62,032 nucleotides of DNA from Hyphomicrobiales bacterium (GCA_900465665.1 UBJO01000053.1:1-62032), one strand, 5' to 3'; counted from the first letter of the stretch, positions 52,592 to 61,015 are shown. Notes: generated by a model not told the origin, from the letters alone. Made by a program: numbers and translations.

Positions 52592-53175
52592 GTGCAGTAG
52601 CTGCAACGAGCAAGATCAACTTCTTCGGGATCCTGAAAGGGGTCACGTATTTCGCTGCCGCGGGCGCTTCCGTCACAAATGGTTTCGCCGCGGACCGAAT
52701 GATTCTGACCTCGAACGTTCAGATGGTTCCGAGCACGGATCACCTGCTGCAGCAGGAGACCGTGATCGACTTCGCCGCCACTATTCGCGAGATGCAGCAG
52801 AACGGGCTTCCCGTCAGTGCAATCGCGGACTTGATGCGTGTCGAACGGAAGACCGTGTACGCTTGGATGAAGGACACTCAGCCGCGGCGGGATGCGATCG
52901 ACAGATTGACGGTCGTCTATCCGATCATCAAGGATGGGTTCGGGACCAACCTGAAGACCGTTCACAGGATGATGAAGACCAAGGATCGATCGGGTGTTTC
53001 TCTGGAAGAACTTCTAACGGCGCAGGTAATCGATGCTACCGCTGTGAACCGTTACCTTGCTACATTCGCTCCAGCGATCAAGCGGTACGCGGCACAAGAT
53101 GCAGCACTCTGGTCGAGTGGGAAGGGCAACGCAATTCTCGACGAAATGCCCATTGCCGTTGTCGGACGCTCGTGA
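52588..53175 (+). CDS. HTH-containing protein (cargo gene 2)
   Basis: A 195-residue protein whose ATG overlaps the previous stop (ATGA), implying coupled translation. A helix-turn-helix is visible at about residues 70-92 (LPVSAIADLMRVERKTVYAW). An early hydrophobic stretch (GILKGVTYFAAAGASVTNG) is short for a membrane helix. The C-terminal half is helical and unassigned. It could be the DNA-binding or antitoxin-like member of the module; that is inference. Confidence 0.6.
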   Translation: MSAVAATSKINFFGILKGVTYFAAAGASVTNGFAADRMILTSNVQMVPSTDHLLQQETVIDFAATIREMQQNGLPVSAIADLMRVERKTVYAWMKDTQPRRDAIDRLTVVYPIIKDGFGTNLKTVHRMMKTKDRSGVSLEELLTAQVIDATAVNRYLATFAPAIKRYAAQDAALWSSGKGNAILDEMPIAVVGRS

Positions 53176-53204
53176 TCTCCTTTCTTGGGTGATGCACTTA
53201 GGAG

Positions 53205-54038
53205 ATGGAATTGCACGAGTTCGGAGAGGCGGAAGCGCAGAAGATACTTGAGCTGGGATGGCGCCAAGGATCCTCGTTCCGCGTGAGTGGGGAGCTTGCA
53301 AAGCAGCTGGGGTTCGAGGACGACAAGCTCGTCGTCGTGGTAACCCAGTCGTGCACGGTTGTCAGCTCAGACCTTGCCAAGGATCCATACGTTGAAGTCA
53401 TGGTACTCGAGCGGTCGTCGGAAGCATACAAGGCGACCACCGATCATGCGCGCGGCAAGAACATGCGCAAGCTGACGATCCCTTTAACCGAGAACGGCGA
53501 GCAGGCCGCCTTCGTAGTGAATATCAATGCCCGCCGTTTCATTGATCGCGCCCTCCTTCTCGACACTGCGCCGGATGGACCCGCTGGGACAGTGGAAACG
53601 GGGGAGACGATTGGCCGCTGGCTGGGCTATTCCTATTCCAGAGCCGCTTTGCCGAACAACCTCGTCAGCTTCTTTCGTGCCGACGGTTTCGATCGAGAGG
53701 TCGAGAAGGTGCTGAAGGCGAAGTTCGAGGAAAGCCCCTTGCACGAACGCGTCAGGGCGATGTTCGCTTCCTGGTCGTCGGAGGACGAGGTCGACTTCTA
53801 CAAGATGAGGGTCGATTTCCTATGCGACGACGAACTTGTCGCTATGGAGCTTGAGGACCGTCTGCAAAAGGCATTCGGCACGGAGCTTCCGAACATCGCA
53901 GCGACAGGCCGTCTCGAACTCCAGATGAACGTCCGGGCGGCAGGATCGACCTACTACACCGACTTCGATGGGATGCGTCGCTTCTCTCGATGGGATTTCT
54001 TCTCCAGTTTATCCGACGACTCGACCGAGACCGCATAA
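53205..54038 (+). CDS. Unrecognised protein (cargo gene 3)
   Basis: A 277-residue soluble protein 29 bases after cargo gene 2, with TTAGGAG before the ATG. The N-terminal third has ILELGWRQGSSFRVSGELAK and VVVVTQSCTVVSSDLAKDPY; the TQSC segment with a conserved-looking Cys could be functional. I do not recognise a family or an active site. Gene order and spacing argue that the three cargo proteins work together. Confidence 0.6.
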   Translation: MELHEFGEAEAQKILELGWRQGSSFRVSGELAKQLGFEDDKLVVVVTQSCTVVSSDLAKDPYVEVMVLERSSEAYKATTDHARGKNMRKLTIPLTENGEQAAFVVNINARRFIDRALLLDTAPDGPAGTVETGETIGRWLGYSYSRAALPNNLVSFFRADGFDREVEKVLKAKFEESPLHERVRAMFASWSSEDEVDFYKMRVDFLCDDELVAMELEDRLQKAFGTELPNIAATGRLELQMNVRAAGSTYYTDFDGMRRFSRWDFFSSLSDDSTETA

Positions 54039-54072
54039 GCCACACTAACCCCGCATCCGCGATTGACGGCAG

Positions 54073-54507
54073 ATGGCGCTGACGATACCCCCGTTGGCGA
54101 GAGAGAAGCGGCACGGTGGACGATCGATGACGGTCACGACATTGGCGAATGCAAAGATGAGCGTATGCGTGAATGGGGCTTATATCCCGTTCAAAAACAC
54201 GCCGGACACGATGCAACGCTTTGTACGTCCGGCACTGTTCTCAACGGGTGACGAAGTTTGGGAGCTTCGGACCTTCGGAACCGCGCTGATCTGCAGGTAT
54301 CGCAACCTATACCTCGCTGTGACCACTGGCCACCAGGTCGGTGATGGCAACCTGAAGCCCTCGCCGGAAAAGTTCGTCGTCCTGGCGACCGACGGACAAC
54401 GGACGTTAGCGATTCCGCCAAAGTCTGTCCGGAAGCCCCGTATAGGCGAGGAACAACGCACTGCTCCGGCTTCTTACCGTGCGCACGCAGCTCCTAATCA
54501 TCGATGA
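54073..54507 (+). pseudogene. Truncated trypsin-like peptidase fragment
   Basis: The frame encodes about 120 residues of a protein with FGTALICRYRNLYLAVTTGH, resembling the start of a trypsin-like peptidase, with the His as the first triad member. Asp and Ser regions are absent. From about 54440 the frame runs on in the wrong phase over tniB sequence. A deletion therefore joined the 5' part of this gene to the 3' part of tniB. A likely original start is the ATG at 54127. Confidence 0.55.
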
Positions 54508-54985
54508 CGCGCAGTATTTGTTTTTTGATCGCCCGGACAACGGTGCCGCCATGTTCAAGCTTGTGAAAACGATCGTCGATTACAACGAACTTGCGGTCAT
54601 GCTTGTGGGCGAAGAGCGGATCGCTGACTACGTGCACAGTATCGACGCCTTCGAGAACCGTTCGTTCAACGCAGACGTTCTTCAATGCCTGAGCGCGAGC
54701 GCAGACGACCTCCTCCGGTTTTCGAAGCTGCTGGGGTCGATCGACAGGCGGCTTCCTTTCGCAAATCTCAGCGGCTTGGACGACAAGTACCTGGCTGAGG
54801 ATTTGTACCGATACAGCCGCGGACAGATCGGGCGTGTCATGAATGTTGTCCGTCCCGCCGCTTATCTGGCGTTGAATGACGGTTCTTCGCGAATCCTTGT
54901 CGAACATCTCCAGAAGGTGGTCGCCACGCGGCTGAAGAAGGGCGACGACTGGAATTACTTCGGATATCTTCGCCATGCAGCATGA
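54446..54985 (+). pseudogene. tniB: TniB/TnsC-like ATPase, 5' half deleted
   Basis: Homology starts abruptly after a TAG at 54443: ALLRLLTVRTQLLIIDDAQY gives the Walker B strand, followed by the sensor region and a helical end resembling TniB. The Walker A loop and the whole N-terminal half (normally over 100 residues) are missing. A GTG at 54479 could still start a 168-residue remnant. Its end overlaps the tniQ start by 11 bases, the normal tniB-tniQ coupling. Confidence 0.75.
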
Positions 54986-57149
54986 TCGCTTCCGCACCGA
55001 GCGAATCTTTTCGCGGTGGCGGGTGCGGCCGGGTTTTGGCGAGGAAATCCGGTCGTACTTTGCCCGCCTTGTTGCCGACAACGCAGATATTACGCCTGCC
55101 ATCTACGCCAAGAACTGCGGGTTTAACCGCGGTGATCGCCAGGAAATGTTGGAAGCCGTTTTTCGGCTTCCTCTCACACCGGACGAGAAGGAAAGCCTCG
55201 TCCGGTGGACGCCCACCCATTCGAGGACCATTTCCGGGCAATCCATCGCAGTCGACCGAGTAAGCGGGCTTCGACGCCATTGCGCGGAATGCGTCGAGCA
55301 AGCGCCTTACTCGCGGGTGTGGTGGAGCCTCTCCCGGTTCGAAACGTGCCCTTTCCATGATACCTTGCTTATTGAAGAAAAGCTGACGGGCGAAAAGGTT
55401 CGGTTCCCCTACTTCGGGTTCCATCCCGGCGGCATCGTCGCGCCTCCACCGCTCACGCAGCGAGGGGCGGCGAGCTTTGAAGGCTACGTCCTCCAACGCC
55501 TTGGAGTAGTGGAACCGGGCCTGTGCAGACCGATACTCGACCAACATTCTCTGGACGCGAGCCTATCCATCGTCCCGCTCATCGGGCGCTTTCTTTCAAA
55601 TCCTCGGTCCCGTGAGACACCACCGCTTCGCATCGGGCATGTCGGTGTCGGGTTCGACGCTCTTGGATCCGATGAGGATCATTTCGAAGAGCGCCTCTCG
55701 GTGTGGATTGCCGCCAATGTCGACGTGAAGGCATTTGGCAGGGCATCGCAAACCTACTTTGGCCACGCAGCCCGCTTGTGGAACGAGAAGTCCTATGACG
55801 CTCCTATGCAGCAAACGATCAACGCCGTGATGAACCGCGCATGCGGAAGATATGGCACCCTTGCGAGAGCAATGCGCAACAAGGCCGTTGTCGGAATTCC
55901 CCCAAACGGACGCGACGTTCAGCGCGAGCTTGGCCTCACACCATATAGTCTCCGTGTCCTCGGCCAGCGGGTGAAGCTCGATGTGGGGAGATCTGAGGAC
56001 GGTGTATTCGAATACACGCCGCGGATAATCGAAACTCTTCGTGGCGCGATAGCATCGCTAGTGCCAATCCAGGAAGTCGCCGCTTCACTCGGCTGCACCG
56101 TCGAAGAAGCGAACGGTATTTGCATCCTGATGGCAAAGAAAGGATGGCGAGGAGCTGTCGGTGTAAGAATTGGCAGGAAAGTCGTGCGGCACGTATTCCG
56201 GGCGGATCTCGATGCTTTCCTAAACCTCCTCGAAAACTTGCCCGCGTCGCCAGACGACATCGAGACCGTCGGTATCGAGAGATTTCTCCGATTGTCGCGG
56301 AAGCGCACGATGACGGTGACAATGGCAGCTGTCCTAAGCGGTCGGCTGGCCGCGTTCAGGGGGCGATCGGGAGGCCTACGGGCGCTGTTGTTCGCGCGTC
56401 CGCCTAAAAGAGGGTACGGGGGGAAACCATCCGCGCTAGGAAAACGAGATCTTCCAAAGGATACAATGCGCATCACCGAGTTCACGGCGATAACAGGAAT
56501 TCCGTCCGCCGGGATTAGGCACCTTGTCCGCCTACAGCATCTCAGCCTCCATAGCTCGTCCGCTCCCTTGCTGGTCCGAAGTTCGGCGGTGGCATTCCAC
56601 GAGCGGTACGTGAACGTTGCCCGATACTCCGTTCTAGGAACAATCACGGTGGGGAAGGCAGCCAAGCTACCGAAGCTCGGGCTGAAACCGGCGTTCGAGC
56701 ACAAGGACATCCAGGCGATGGTCGTGGAAAGGACGGCTCTGGCTGCTAAGCTCGGCCCATTGAGGGAGTATTCAGTCGAAGAGCGGAGAAGATGGAATGA
56801 ATTCCGCCGCTTCGGCGAGCGAAACTGCCCATCATTCACCATGCCGTCCATCATGGGCGATGGCGACATGATCATTTACACGTCGTCGCGCAAGATGTTC
56901 TTCCGTGTCATCTCCTTTCCGGACGAGTTGCTCGTCACGATCAGGATACATCCCAGCGATACCCGCCGCGCTTGGCGTATTTATCGCGAGAACGAAGACG
57001 CGATCAGAAGATTGCTTGCTTCGTTCCGGTGGGTAGAGGATGGCGGCTACACCATTATACAGACTGCGGTTAAGGACTCGGCTGACATTGATCTCGTTAC
57101 ACGGGAGATCGGCGAACTAACCAAATTCTTCCGTTACAAGATGCCGTAG
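54975..57149 (+). CDS. tniQ: Long TniQ/TnsD-like transposition target selector
   Basis: A 724-residue TniQ-family protein. The zinc finger is C103, C106, C125 and H128 (CAEC and CPFH), the hallmark of TniQ. The long C-terminal half has several HTH-like segments (e.g. SLVPIQEVAASLGCTVEEAN). Tn7 TnsD is similar in layout and uses such a region to bind a fixed chromosomal site, so this protein may have guided insertion next to tRNA-Arg. No frameshift or internal stop is seen. It is the last gene before the right transposon end. Confidence 0.85.
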   Translation: MQHDRFRTERIFSRWRVRPGFGEEIRSYFARLVADNADITPAIYAKNCGFNRGDRQEMLEAVFRLPLTPDEKESLVRWTPTHSRTISGQSIAVDRVSGLRRHCAECVEQAPYSRVWWSLSRFETCPFHDTLLIEEKLTGEKVRFPYFGFHPGGIVAPPPLTQRGAASFEGYVLQRLGVVEPGLCRPILDQHSLDASLSIVPLIGRFLSNPRSRETPPLRIGHVGVGFDALGSDEDHFEERLSVWIAANVDVKAFGRASQTYFGHAARLWNEKSYDAPMQQTINAVMNRACGRYGTLARAMRNKAVVGIPPNGRDVQRELGLTPYSLRVLGQRVKLDVGRSEDGVFEYTPRIIETLRGAIASLVPIQEVAASLGCTVEEANGICILMAKKGWRGAVGVRIGRKVVRHVFRADLDAFLNLLENLPASPDDIETVGIERFLRLSRKRTMTVTMAAVLSGRLAAFRGRSGGLRALLFARPPKRGYGGKPSALGKRDLPKDTMRITEFTAITGIPSAGIRHLVRLQHLSLHSSSAPLLVRSSAVAFHERYVNVARYSVLGTITVGKAAKLPKLGLKPAFEHKDIQAMVVERTALAAKLGPLREYSVEERRRWNEFRRFGERNCPSFTMPSIMGDGDMIIYTSSRKMFFRVISFPDELLVTIRIHPSDTRRAWRIYRENEDAIRRLLASFRWVEDGGYTIIQTAVKDSADIDLVTREIGELTKFFRYKMP

Positions 57150-57558
57150 TTGTTGGAACCCAATGCGTCAGCCATCTGTACGGCTGGCGCATTGAATATA
57201 TCGGCATACTGCCCCTCACTTCTGAGCCCGAGGCGACCGCGTTGCAGCCGACGGAAATTGCTTAAAAGTCCCGGCCTAGGAAGCAGAAAACGCGAATCCA
57301 CGCTTTTGGGTTTACGTCCCTTTAGAATCCGCATTTAAATGTTGAGAGTCCGAGTTTTTGCGGACAGAAATTCAAAAAAATCAACGAATTCAACGACACT
57401 TAGTCCGGCCTTATGTGGCGAGGCAGACTTATCCTGCCCGGTCATAGGCGACACTTCATGTCTCAGACACAGGCGATATTCTCCGCATAGATTTTCTAGG
57501 CATGGCGACCCGAAGTCGCTGCACAGAGCGCCTAAAAAGGACAGTAGCGCTTTGCTAT
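57150..57558. other. Right transposon end and flank, no gene
   Basis: Contains the array of inverse transposase-type sites (57267-57427), a possible outer terminus CGACA (57449-57453), and about 100 bases of flank before the cyclase-like gene, including an odd palindrome TGTCT-C-AGACA near 57460-57470. No convincing coding frame. Confidence 0.55.
57267..57427 (-). repeat. Right transposon end: inverted repeat and transposase-type sites
   Basis: Inverse copies of the left motif: AGTCCGGCCTTAT (57402-57414), AGTCCGAGTTTTT (57347-57359), AATCCGCATTTAA (57326-57338), and weaker ones at 57295 (AATCCACGCTTTT) and 57267 (AGTCCCGGCCTAG). The outermost lies in the 26-bp block shared with the left end. 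Unequal site spacing between the two ends is normal for Tn7-type elements. Confidence 0.75.
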
Positions 57559-58362
57559 ATGAAGACTACATTTGAACGCGCGAAATTTGAGGCCCGGAAC
57601 GCTGAGAAAATGGAAAAGAGATCGTTGAAAGACCTGTCCTTCTACGACGACGTTGCAGCCCTTGAGCGATACATAGGCGTGCCCGAAGGTGCGCTAAGAA
57701 ATATTCCCATATATGGTCGCGTTGGCGCAGTGGATGCAATTATCGCGGTCAGGAAGATGGAGAAAAATTCACTGTTCCGGCCGGGCTTATACTACATTGT
57801 TTTGGCCGATCTTAAAGGCAACACAGAATTCAATGCAAAATACGGCGACACCCAGGGTGACATCCGTATTCAGTGGTTCCAGACGTGTGCAATCGAAGCC
57901 CTTGGAACGATCAAGCCATCCAACTACTCTGCGTATCTCAAGGCAATTGGCGATGCTGCCCTGCTTATATTCTCAGCTTTTGAGGACGTGGTGAGGTGGT
58001 CGGATCAGTTTACGAGCTTGCTAAAATCAATGTCCGCTGAGTATGCCCAAGTTTGCGAGAACGAGAATCCCGACATAGACCTAGATCAACAAATCTCTGA
58101 CTTTGACTTGCGTGCACGTCGTTTCGCGCATCTCGGGGAGGTCCGCTTTAAAGAGGCTTCCGATCCAATCTGCTTGTCAGTAAGTCAAACATTTAAGATA
58201 GAGAAGCTGTTTGAAAATGAGGACCTAGGCTGCACTGACGCCGTATTGTCGGCAGTCCGGCCACTTCTTCCCGATTTCGGGCTCATAGATGCTTTCAACA
58301 AGGACGTCGTACTGGCGGGTCAAAACGAAACTTCAAGGACGCACTATCTGGTGAAGAGGTAA
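57559..58362 (+). CDS. Degenerate class III nucleotidyl-cyclase-like protein
   Basis: About 267 residues. The core resembles an adenylate/guanylate cyclase domain: YYIVLADLKGNTEFNAKYGD holds the first metal Asp, YLKAIGDAALLIFSAFEDVV the second. The segment that usually reads VNxxxR, with the transition-state Asn and Arg, is VSQTFK here, so activity is doubtful or altered. The ATG at 57559 is preferred; one at 57502 is in frame. It is AT-rich like the transposon but lies just outside its right end. Pycsar defence cyclases share this fold, but no matching effector gene is adjacent. Confidence 0.6.
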   Translation: MKTTFERAKFEARNAEKMEKRSLKDLSFYDDVAALERYIGVPEGALRNIPIYGRVGAVDAIIAVRKMEKNSLFRPGLYYIVLADLKGNTEFNAKYGDTQGDIRIQWFQTCAIEALGTIKPSNYSAYLKAIGDAALLIFSAFEDVVRWSDQFTSLLKSMSAEYAQVCENENPDIDLDQQISDFDLRARRFAHLGEVRFKEASDPICLSVSQTFKIEKLFENEDLGCTDAVLSAVRPLLPDFGLIDAFNKDVVLAGQNETSRTHYLVKR

Positions 58363-58551
58363 AGTGGACAACGGCCCTCGAGATGGTTTTGAATTCGTTG
58401 GCTGCGCTATCTTCTGAAATGTGCATCGTGGGCACCGCCTTTTCCCTCCTCCCATAGTCTCCCCCCAATTTGACATCAATCAAAGCACAACACGCCCAAT
58501 CCGCTAAACTCCTCAAAGTTGATCCCATCAAGATCCAAAAGAGGATATCCG

Positions 58552-58989
58552 ATGTACACACGCATTCTCATACCCACCGACGGCTCGGAACTGGCCACCA
58601 AAGGGCTGGATCATGGTCTGGCCTTGGCGAAGGCGCTTGGGCTAGCCGTCACCGTCGTTTGCGTCACGGTGCCGCTGGGCGGCCTGGCGCTGCAGGGCGT
58701 CGTGCAAGCGCAGGCATTGGAGAGCTATGACCTAGGCGTCAAGGACGATCTCGCCGCCACCGAAAAGCTTGTCCGGCAGAAGGCCGCGGAAGCGAGCGTG
58801 GAGGCCGAGTTCATCAACGCGACTGCCATCTCGGCGGCAACCGGCATCCTCGAGACCGCGCAGGCGCGCAATTGCGGCCTGATCGTTATCTCCTCGCATG
58901 GCCGCACCGGCATCGTCCGCATGATCCTCGGTAGCCAGACGCAGGAGGTCCTGGCCAAATCGACGATCCCGGTTCTGGTCGTGAAATAG
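58552..58989 (+). CDS. Universal stress protein (UspA family)
   Basis: A 145-residue Usp domain: YTRILIPTDGSELATKGLDH at the start and the ATP-binding ISSHGRTGIVRMILGSQTQE near the end, with a terminal PVLVVK strand. The G-x2-G-x9-G-(S/T) pattern is present, so it probably binds ATP. The ATG at 58552 follows GAGGATAT. Preceded by about 190 bases without a gene. Confidence 0.9.
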   Translation: MYTRILIPTDGSELATKGLDHGLALAKALGLAVTVVCVTVPLGGLALQGVVQAQALESYDLGVKDDLAATEKLVRQKAAEASVEAEFINATAISAATGILETAQARNCGLIVISSHGRTGIVRMILGSQTQEVLAKSTIPVLVVK

Positions 58990-59005
58990 CGGTTGCGCGC
59001 CGCGC

Positions 59006-59130
59006 CTATCTCACCTCGTCGAAATCCGCCGGCTTCCAGCTGCCGTCGAAGGCCGGCTTGTCTGGGCCGTAGTTGCGGACGTAAGCGACCTAGCCGTAAC
59101 CGGGCGCGGTCTTGATCCCGCGCCCTCCTG
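59006..59130 (-). pseudogene. C-terminal remnant of an unidentified protein, with internal stop
   Basis: On the minus strand the frame reads IKTAPGYG, a TAG stop, then VAYVRNYGPDKPAFDGSWKP and ends ADFDEVR before a TAG. The second part resembles the C-terminus of DUF1254/DUF1214-type proteins. With an internal stop and no upstream body, it is most likely a gene fragment. The neighbouring sequence up to 59200 shows nothing else. Confidence 0.4.
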
Positions 59131-59214
59131 CTCCGCCGGCGCGGTCGGGCGCCCGGCTCTTATCTTTACGGGTCTCACACCCAACCCCGCTCGTTTACGC
59201 ACCAGTTACACCGC

Positions 59215-59235
59215 CATTTACCGTTACGTACTTAC
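59215..59235 (+). promoter_or_regulatory. 21-base motif upstream of the sulfatase gene
   Basis: CATTTACCGTT-A-CGTACTTAC at 59215-59235 recurs with one change at 61095-61115 upstream of the formylglycine-generating enzyme gene. Further TTAC repeats lie just upstream (near 59193 and 59204). A shared activator site or unusual promoter is likely. The sulfatase ATG is 124 bases downstream. Confidence 0.55.
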
Positions 59236-59359
59236 GCCCGTGCGCATAAAGCGAAAGGCTCCCCTCGCGTCGGCTGACGACGATCGATATCCGGCGGCAC
59301 CGGCCGCCCGGCACAAGGGAGACCGCAATGTTGAACGATCCATCCGTGAGGAGTGCGTC

Positions 59360-61000
59360 ATGACGAACTCACTCCCAAAGAAGCTGTTTTCGGCAACGAT
59401 CGCGGTCGCGATGGCGCTGACATCCACCACCTTCCTCTCTCCGGCCAGCGCCCAGCAGGCAGCGCCGGCAGCCCCTGCGCCCGCCGCCGATGCCGCGGCT
59501 ACGCAGGACACATCCAAGCCCAACATTCTCGTCATCTTCGGCGACGATATCGGCCAGACCAATATCAGCGCCTATTCCTTCGGCCTGGTGGGCTACAAGA
59601 CGCCGAATATCGACCGCATTGCCAAGGAAGGCATGATGTTCACGGACTATTACGCCGAGAACAGCTGCACGGCCGGGCGTTCGACCTTCATCACCGGACA
59701 GGTCTGCCTGCGCACCGGCCTCTGCAAGGTTGGCATCCCCGGCGCGACTGTCGGCCTGCAGCCGCGTGACATCACCATCGCCCAGGCGCTCAAGCCGCTC
59801 GGCTACGCCACAGGCCAGTTCGGCAAGAACCATCTCGGCGACCGCGACGAGTTCCTGCCGACGAAACACGGCTTCGACGAATTCTATGGCAACCTCTATC
59901 ACCTGAATGCCGAGGAAGAGCCCGAGCGGCCCTATTATCCGAAGGGCGATGAGGAATTCGTGCGGTCCAATGCGCCGCGCGGCGTCCTGAAGGCATCGGC
60001 GGACGGCAAGATCGAGGATACCGGTGCGCTCACCACTAAGCGCATGGAAACCATCGACGACGAGACGACGTCCGCGGCCATCGACTTCATGGATCGGCAG
60101 GTCAAGGCCGGGAAACCGTTCTTCACCTGGATGAACACGACCCGCATGCATGTCTTCACGCATGTCAGGGACTCGATGAAGGGCCAGAGCGGCATGCCGG
60201 GCAACGAGTATGCCGACGGCATGGTCGAGCATGACGGCGACGTGGGCAAGCTCTTGAAGGCGCTTGACGACCTGAAGGTCGCCGACAACACGATCGTCGT
60301 CTACACGACCGATAACGGCCCCAACCAGTTCTCCTGGCCGGATGCGGCAACCACCGCGTTCCGCAGCGAAAAGGACACGAACTGGGAAGGCGCCTTCCGT
60401 GTTCCCGCGATGATCCGCTGGCCGGGCAAGATCAAGGCCGGCGAAGTGTCGAACGAGATGATGTCGGGCCTCGACTGGTTCCCGACCTTGCTCGCGGCTG
60501 CCGGCGACGGCGACATCAAGGAGAAGCTTGCGAAAGGCACCTCGATCAGCGGCAACCAGTTCAAGGTTCACCTCGACGGCTTCAACCAGCTTCCCTACCT
60601 CAAGGGAGAGCAGCCGAAATCCGCACGTGACGAGTTCTTCTACTTCAACGACGACGGTGAACTCGTCGCCTATCGCTACGACAACTGGAAGATCGTTTTT
60701 TGCGAACAGCGCCAACCGGGCGGCTTCGTTGTATGGGCCAATCCGTTTACCTGCCTGCGGGTGCCGAAGATGTTCAATCTCAGGATGGACCCCTATGAGC
60801 GTGCGGATGTCGTGTCGGATCAATATTACGACTGGGTGATGAAGAACGCCTATCTCGTGCAATACGGCGTCTACAAGGTCGCTCCCTTCCTGCAGACGTT
60901 CCGCGAATATCCCCCGAGCCAACGGCCGGCGAGCTTCAGCGTCGACCAGATGATTTCGGCGCTGATGAACTCGATCGACCAGGTTCCAGGCGCGAAATAG
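59360..61000 (+). CDS. Exported type I sulfatase (formylglycine-dependent)
   Basis: A 546-residue precursor with a signal peptide of about 31 residues (ending PASAQ), so periplasmic. The alkaline-phosphatase fold is shown by NILVIFGDDIGQ with metal-binding Asp pair D62-D63. The activation motif CxAxR is C103-TAGR in NSCTAGRSTF; this Cys must be turned into formylglycine. TTDNGPNQ carries further metal ligands. The substrate sulfate ester cannot be read. The matching formylglycine-generating enzyme is the next gene. The ATG at 59360 follows GAGGAG. Confidence 0.9.
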   Translation: MTNSLPKKLFSATIAVAMALTSTTFLSPASAQQAAPAAPAPAADAAATQDTSKPNILVIFGDDIGQTNISAYSFGLVGYKTPNIDRIAKEGMMFTDYYAENSCTAGRSTFITGQVCLRTGLCKVGIPGATVGLQPRDITIAQALKPLGYATGQFGKNHLGDRDEFLPTKHGFDEFYGNLYHLNAEEEPERPYYPKGDEEFVRSNAPRGVLKASADGKIEDTGALTTKRMETIDDETTSAAIDFMDRQVKAGKPFFTWMNTTRMHVFTHVRDSMKGQSGMPGNEYADGMVEHDGDVGKLLKALDDLKVADNTIVVYTTDNGPNQFSWPDAATTAFRSEKDTNWEGAFRVPAMIRWPGKIKAGEVSNEMMSGLDWFPTLLAAAGDGDIKEKLAKGTSISGNQFKVHLDGFNQLPYLKGEQPKSARDEFFYFNDDGELVAYRYDNWKIVFCEQRQPGGFVVWANPFTCLRVPKMFNLRMDPYERADVVSDQYYDWVMKNAYLVQYGVYKVAPFLQTFREYPPSQRPASFSVDQMISALMNSIDQVPGAK

Positions 61001-61015
61001 CGGGAAACCGAAATT

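Larger units (their letters stand above)
49874..57427. mobile_element. Decayed Tn7/Tn5053-like (TniQ-bearing) transposon beside tRNA-Arg
   Basis: The limits given are the outer edges of a 26-bp inverted repeat (49874-49899 and 57402-57427, 24 of 26 positions identical); the real ends are probably some 20-27 bases further out on each side. Both ends also carry shorter CGGACT-type repeats at 21-22 base steps, the layout of TnsB/TniA binding sites. The inside holds tniQ next to the right end, a truncated tniB, no tniA, and cargo genes. Base composition is visibly more AT-rich than the flanks. Without tniA and an intact ATPase it cannot move by itself. Confidence 0.8.

Noticed and set aside
57443..57480. 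Sequence GTCATAGGCGACAC...GACACAGGCGATA as an end of a second insertion sequence
   Set aside because: No transposase gene or matching opposite end is visible; it is better explained as the outer part of the Tn7-like right end and its flank.
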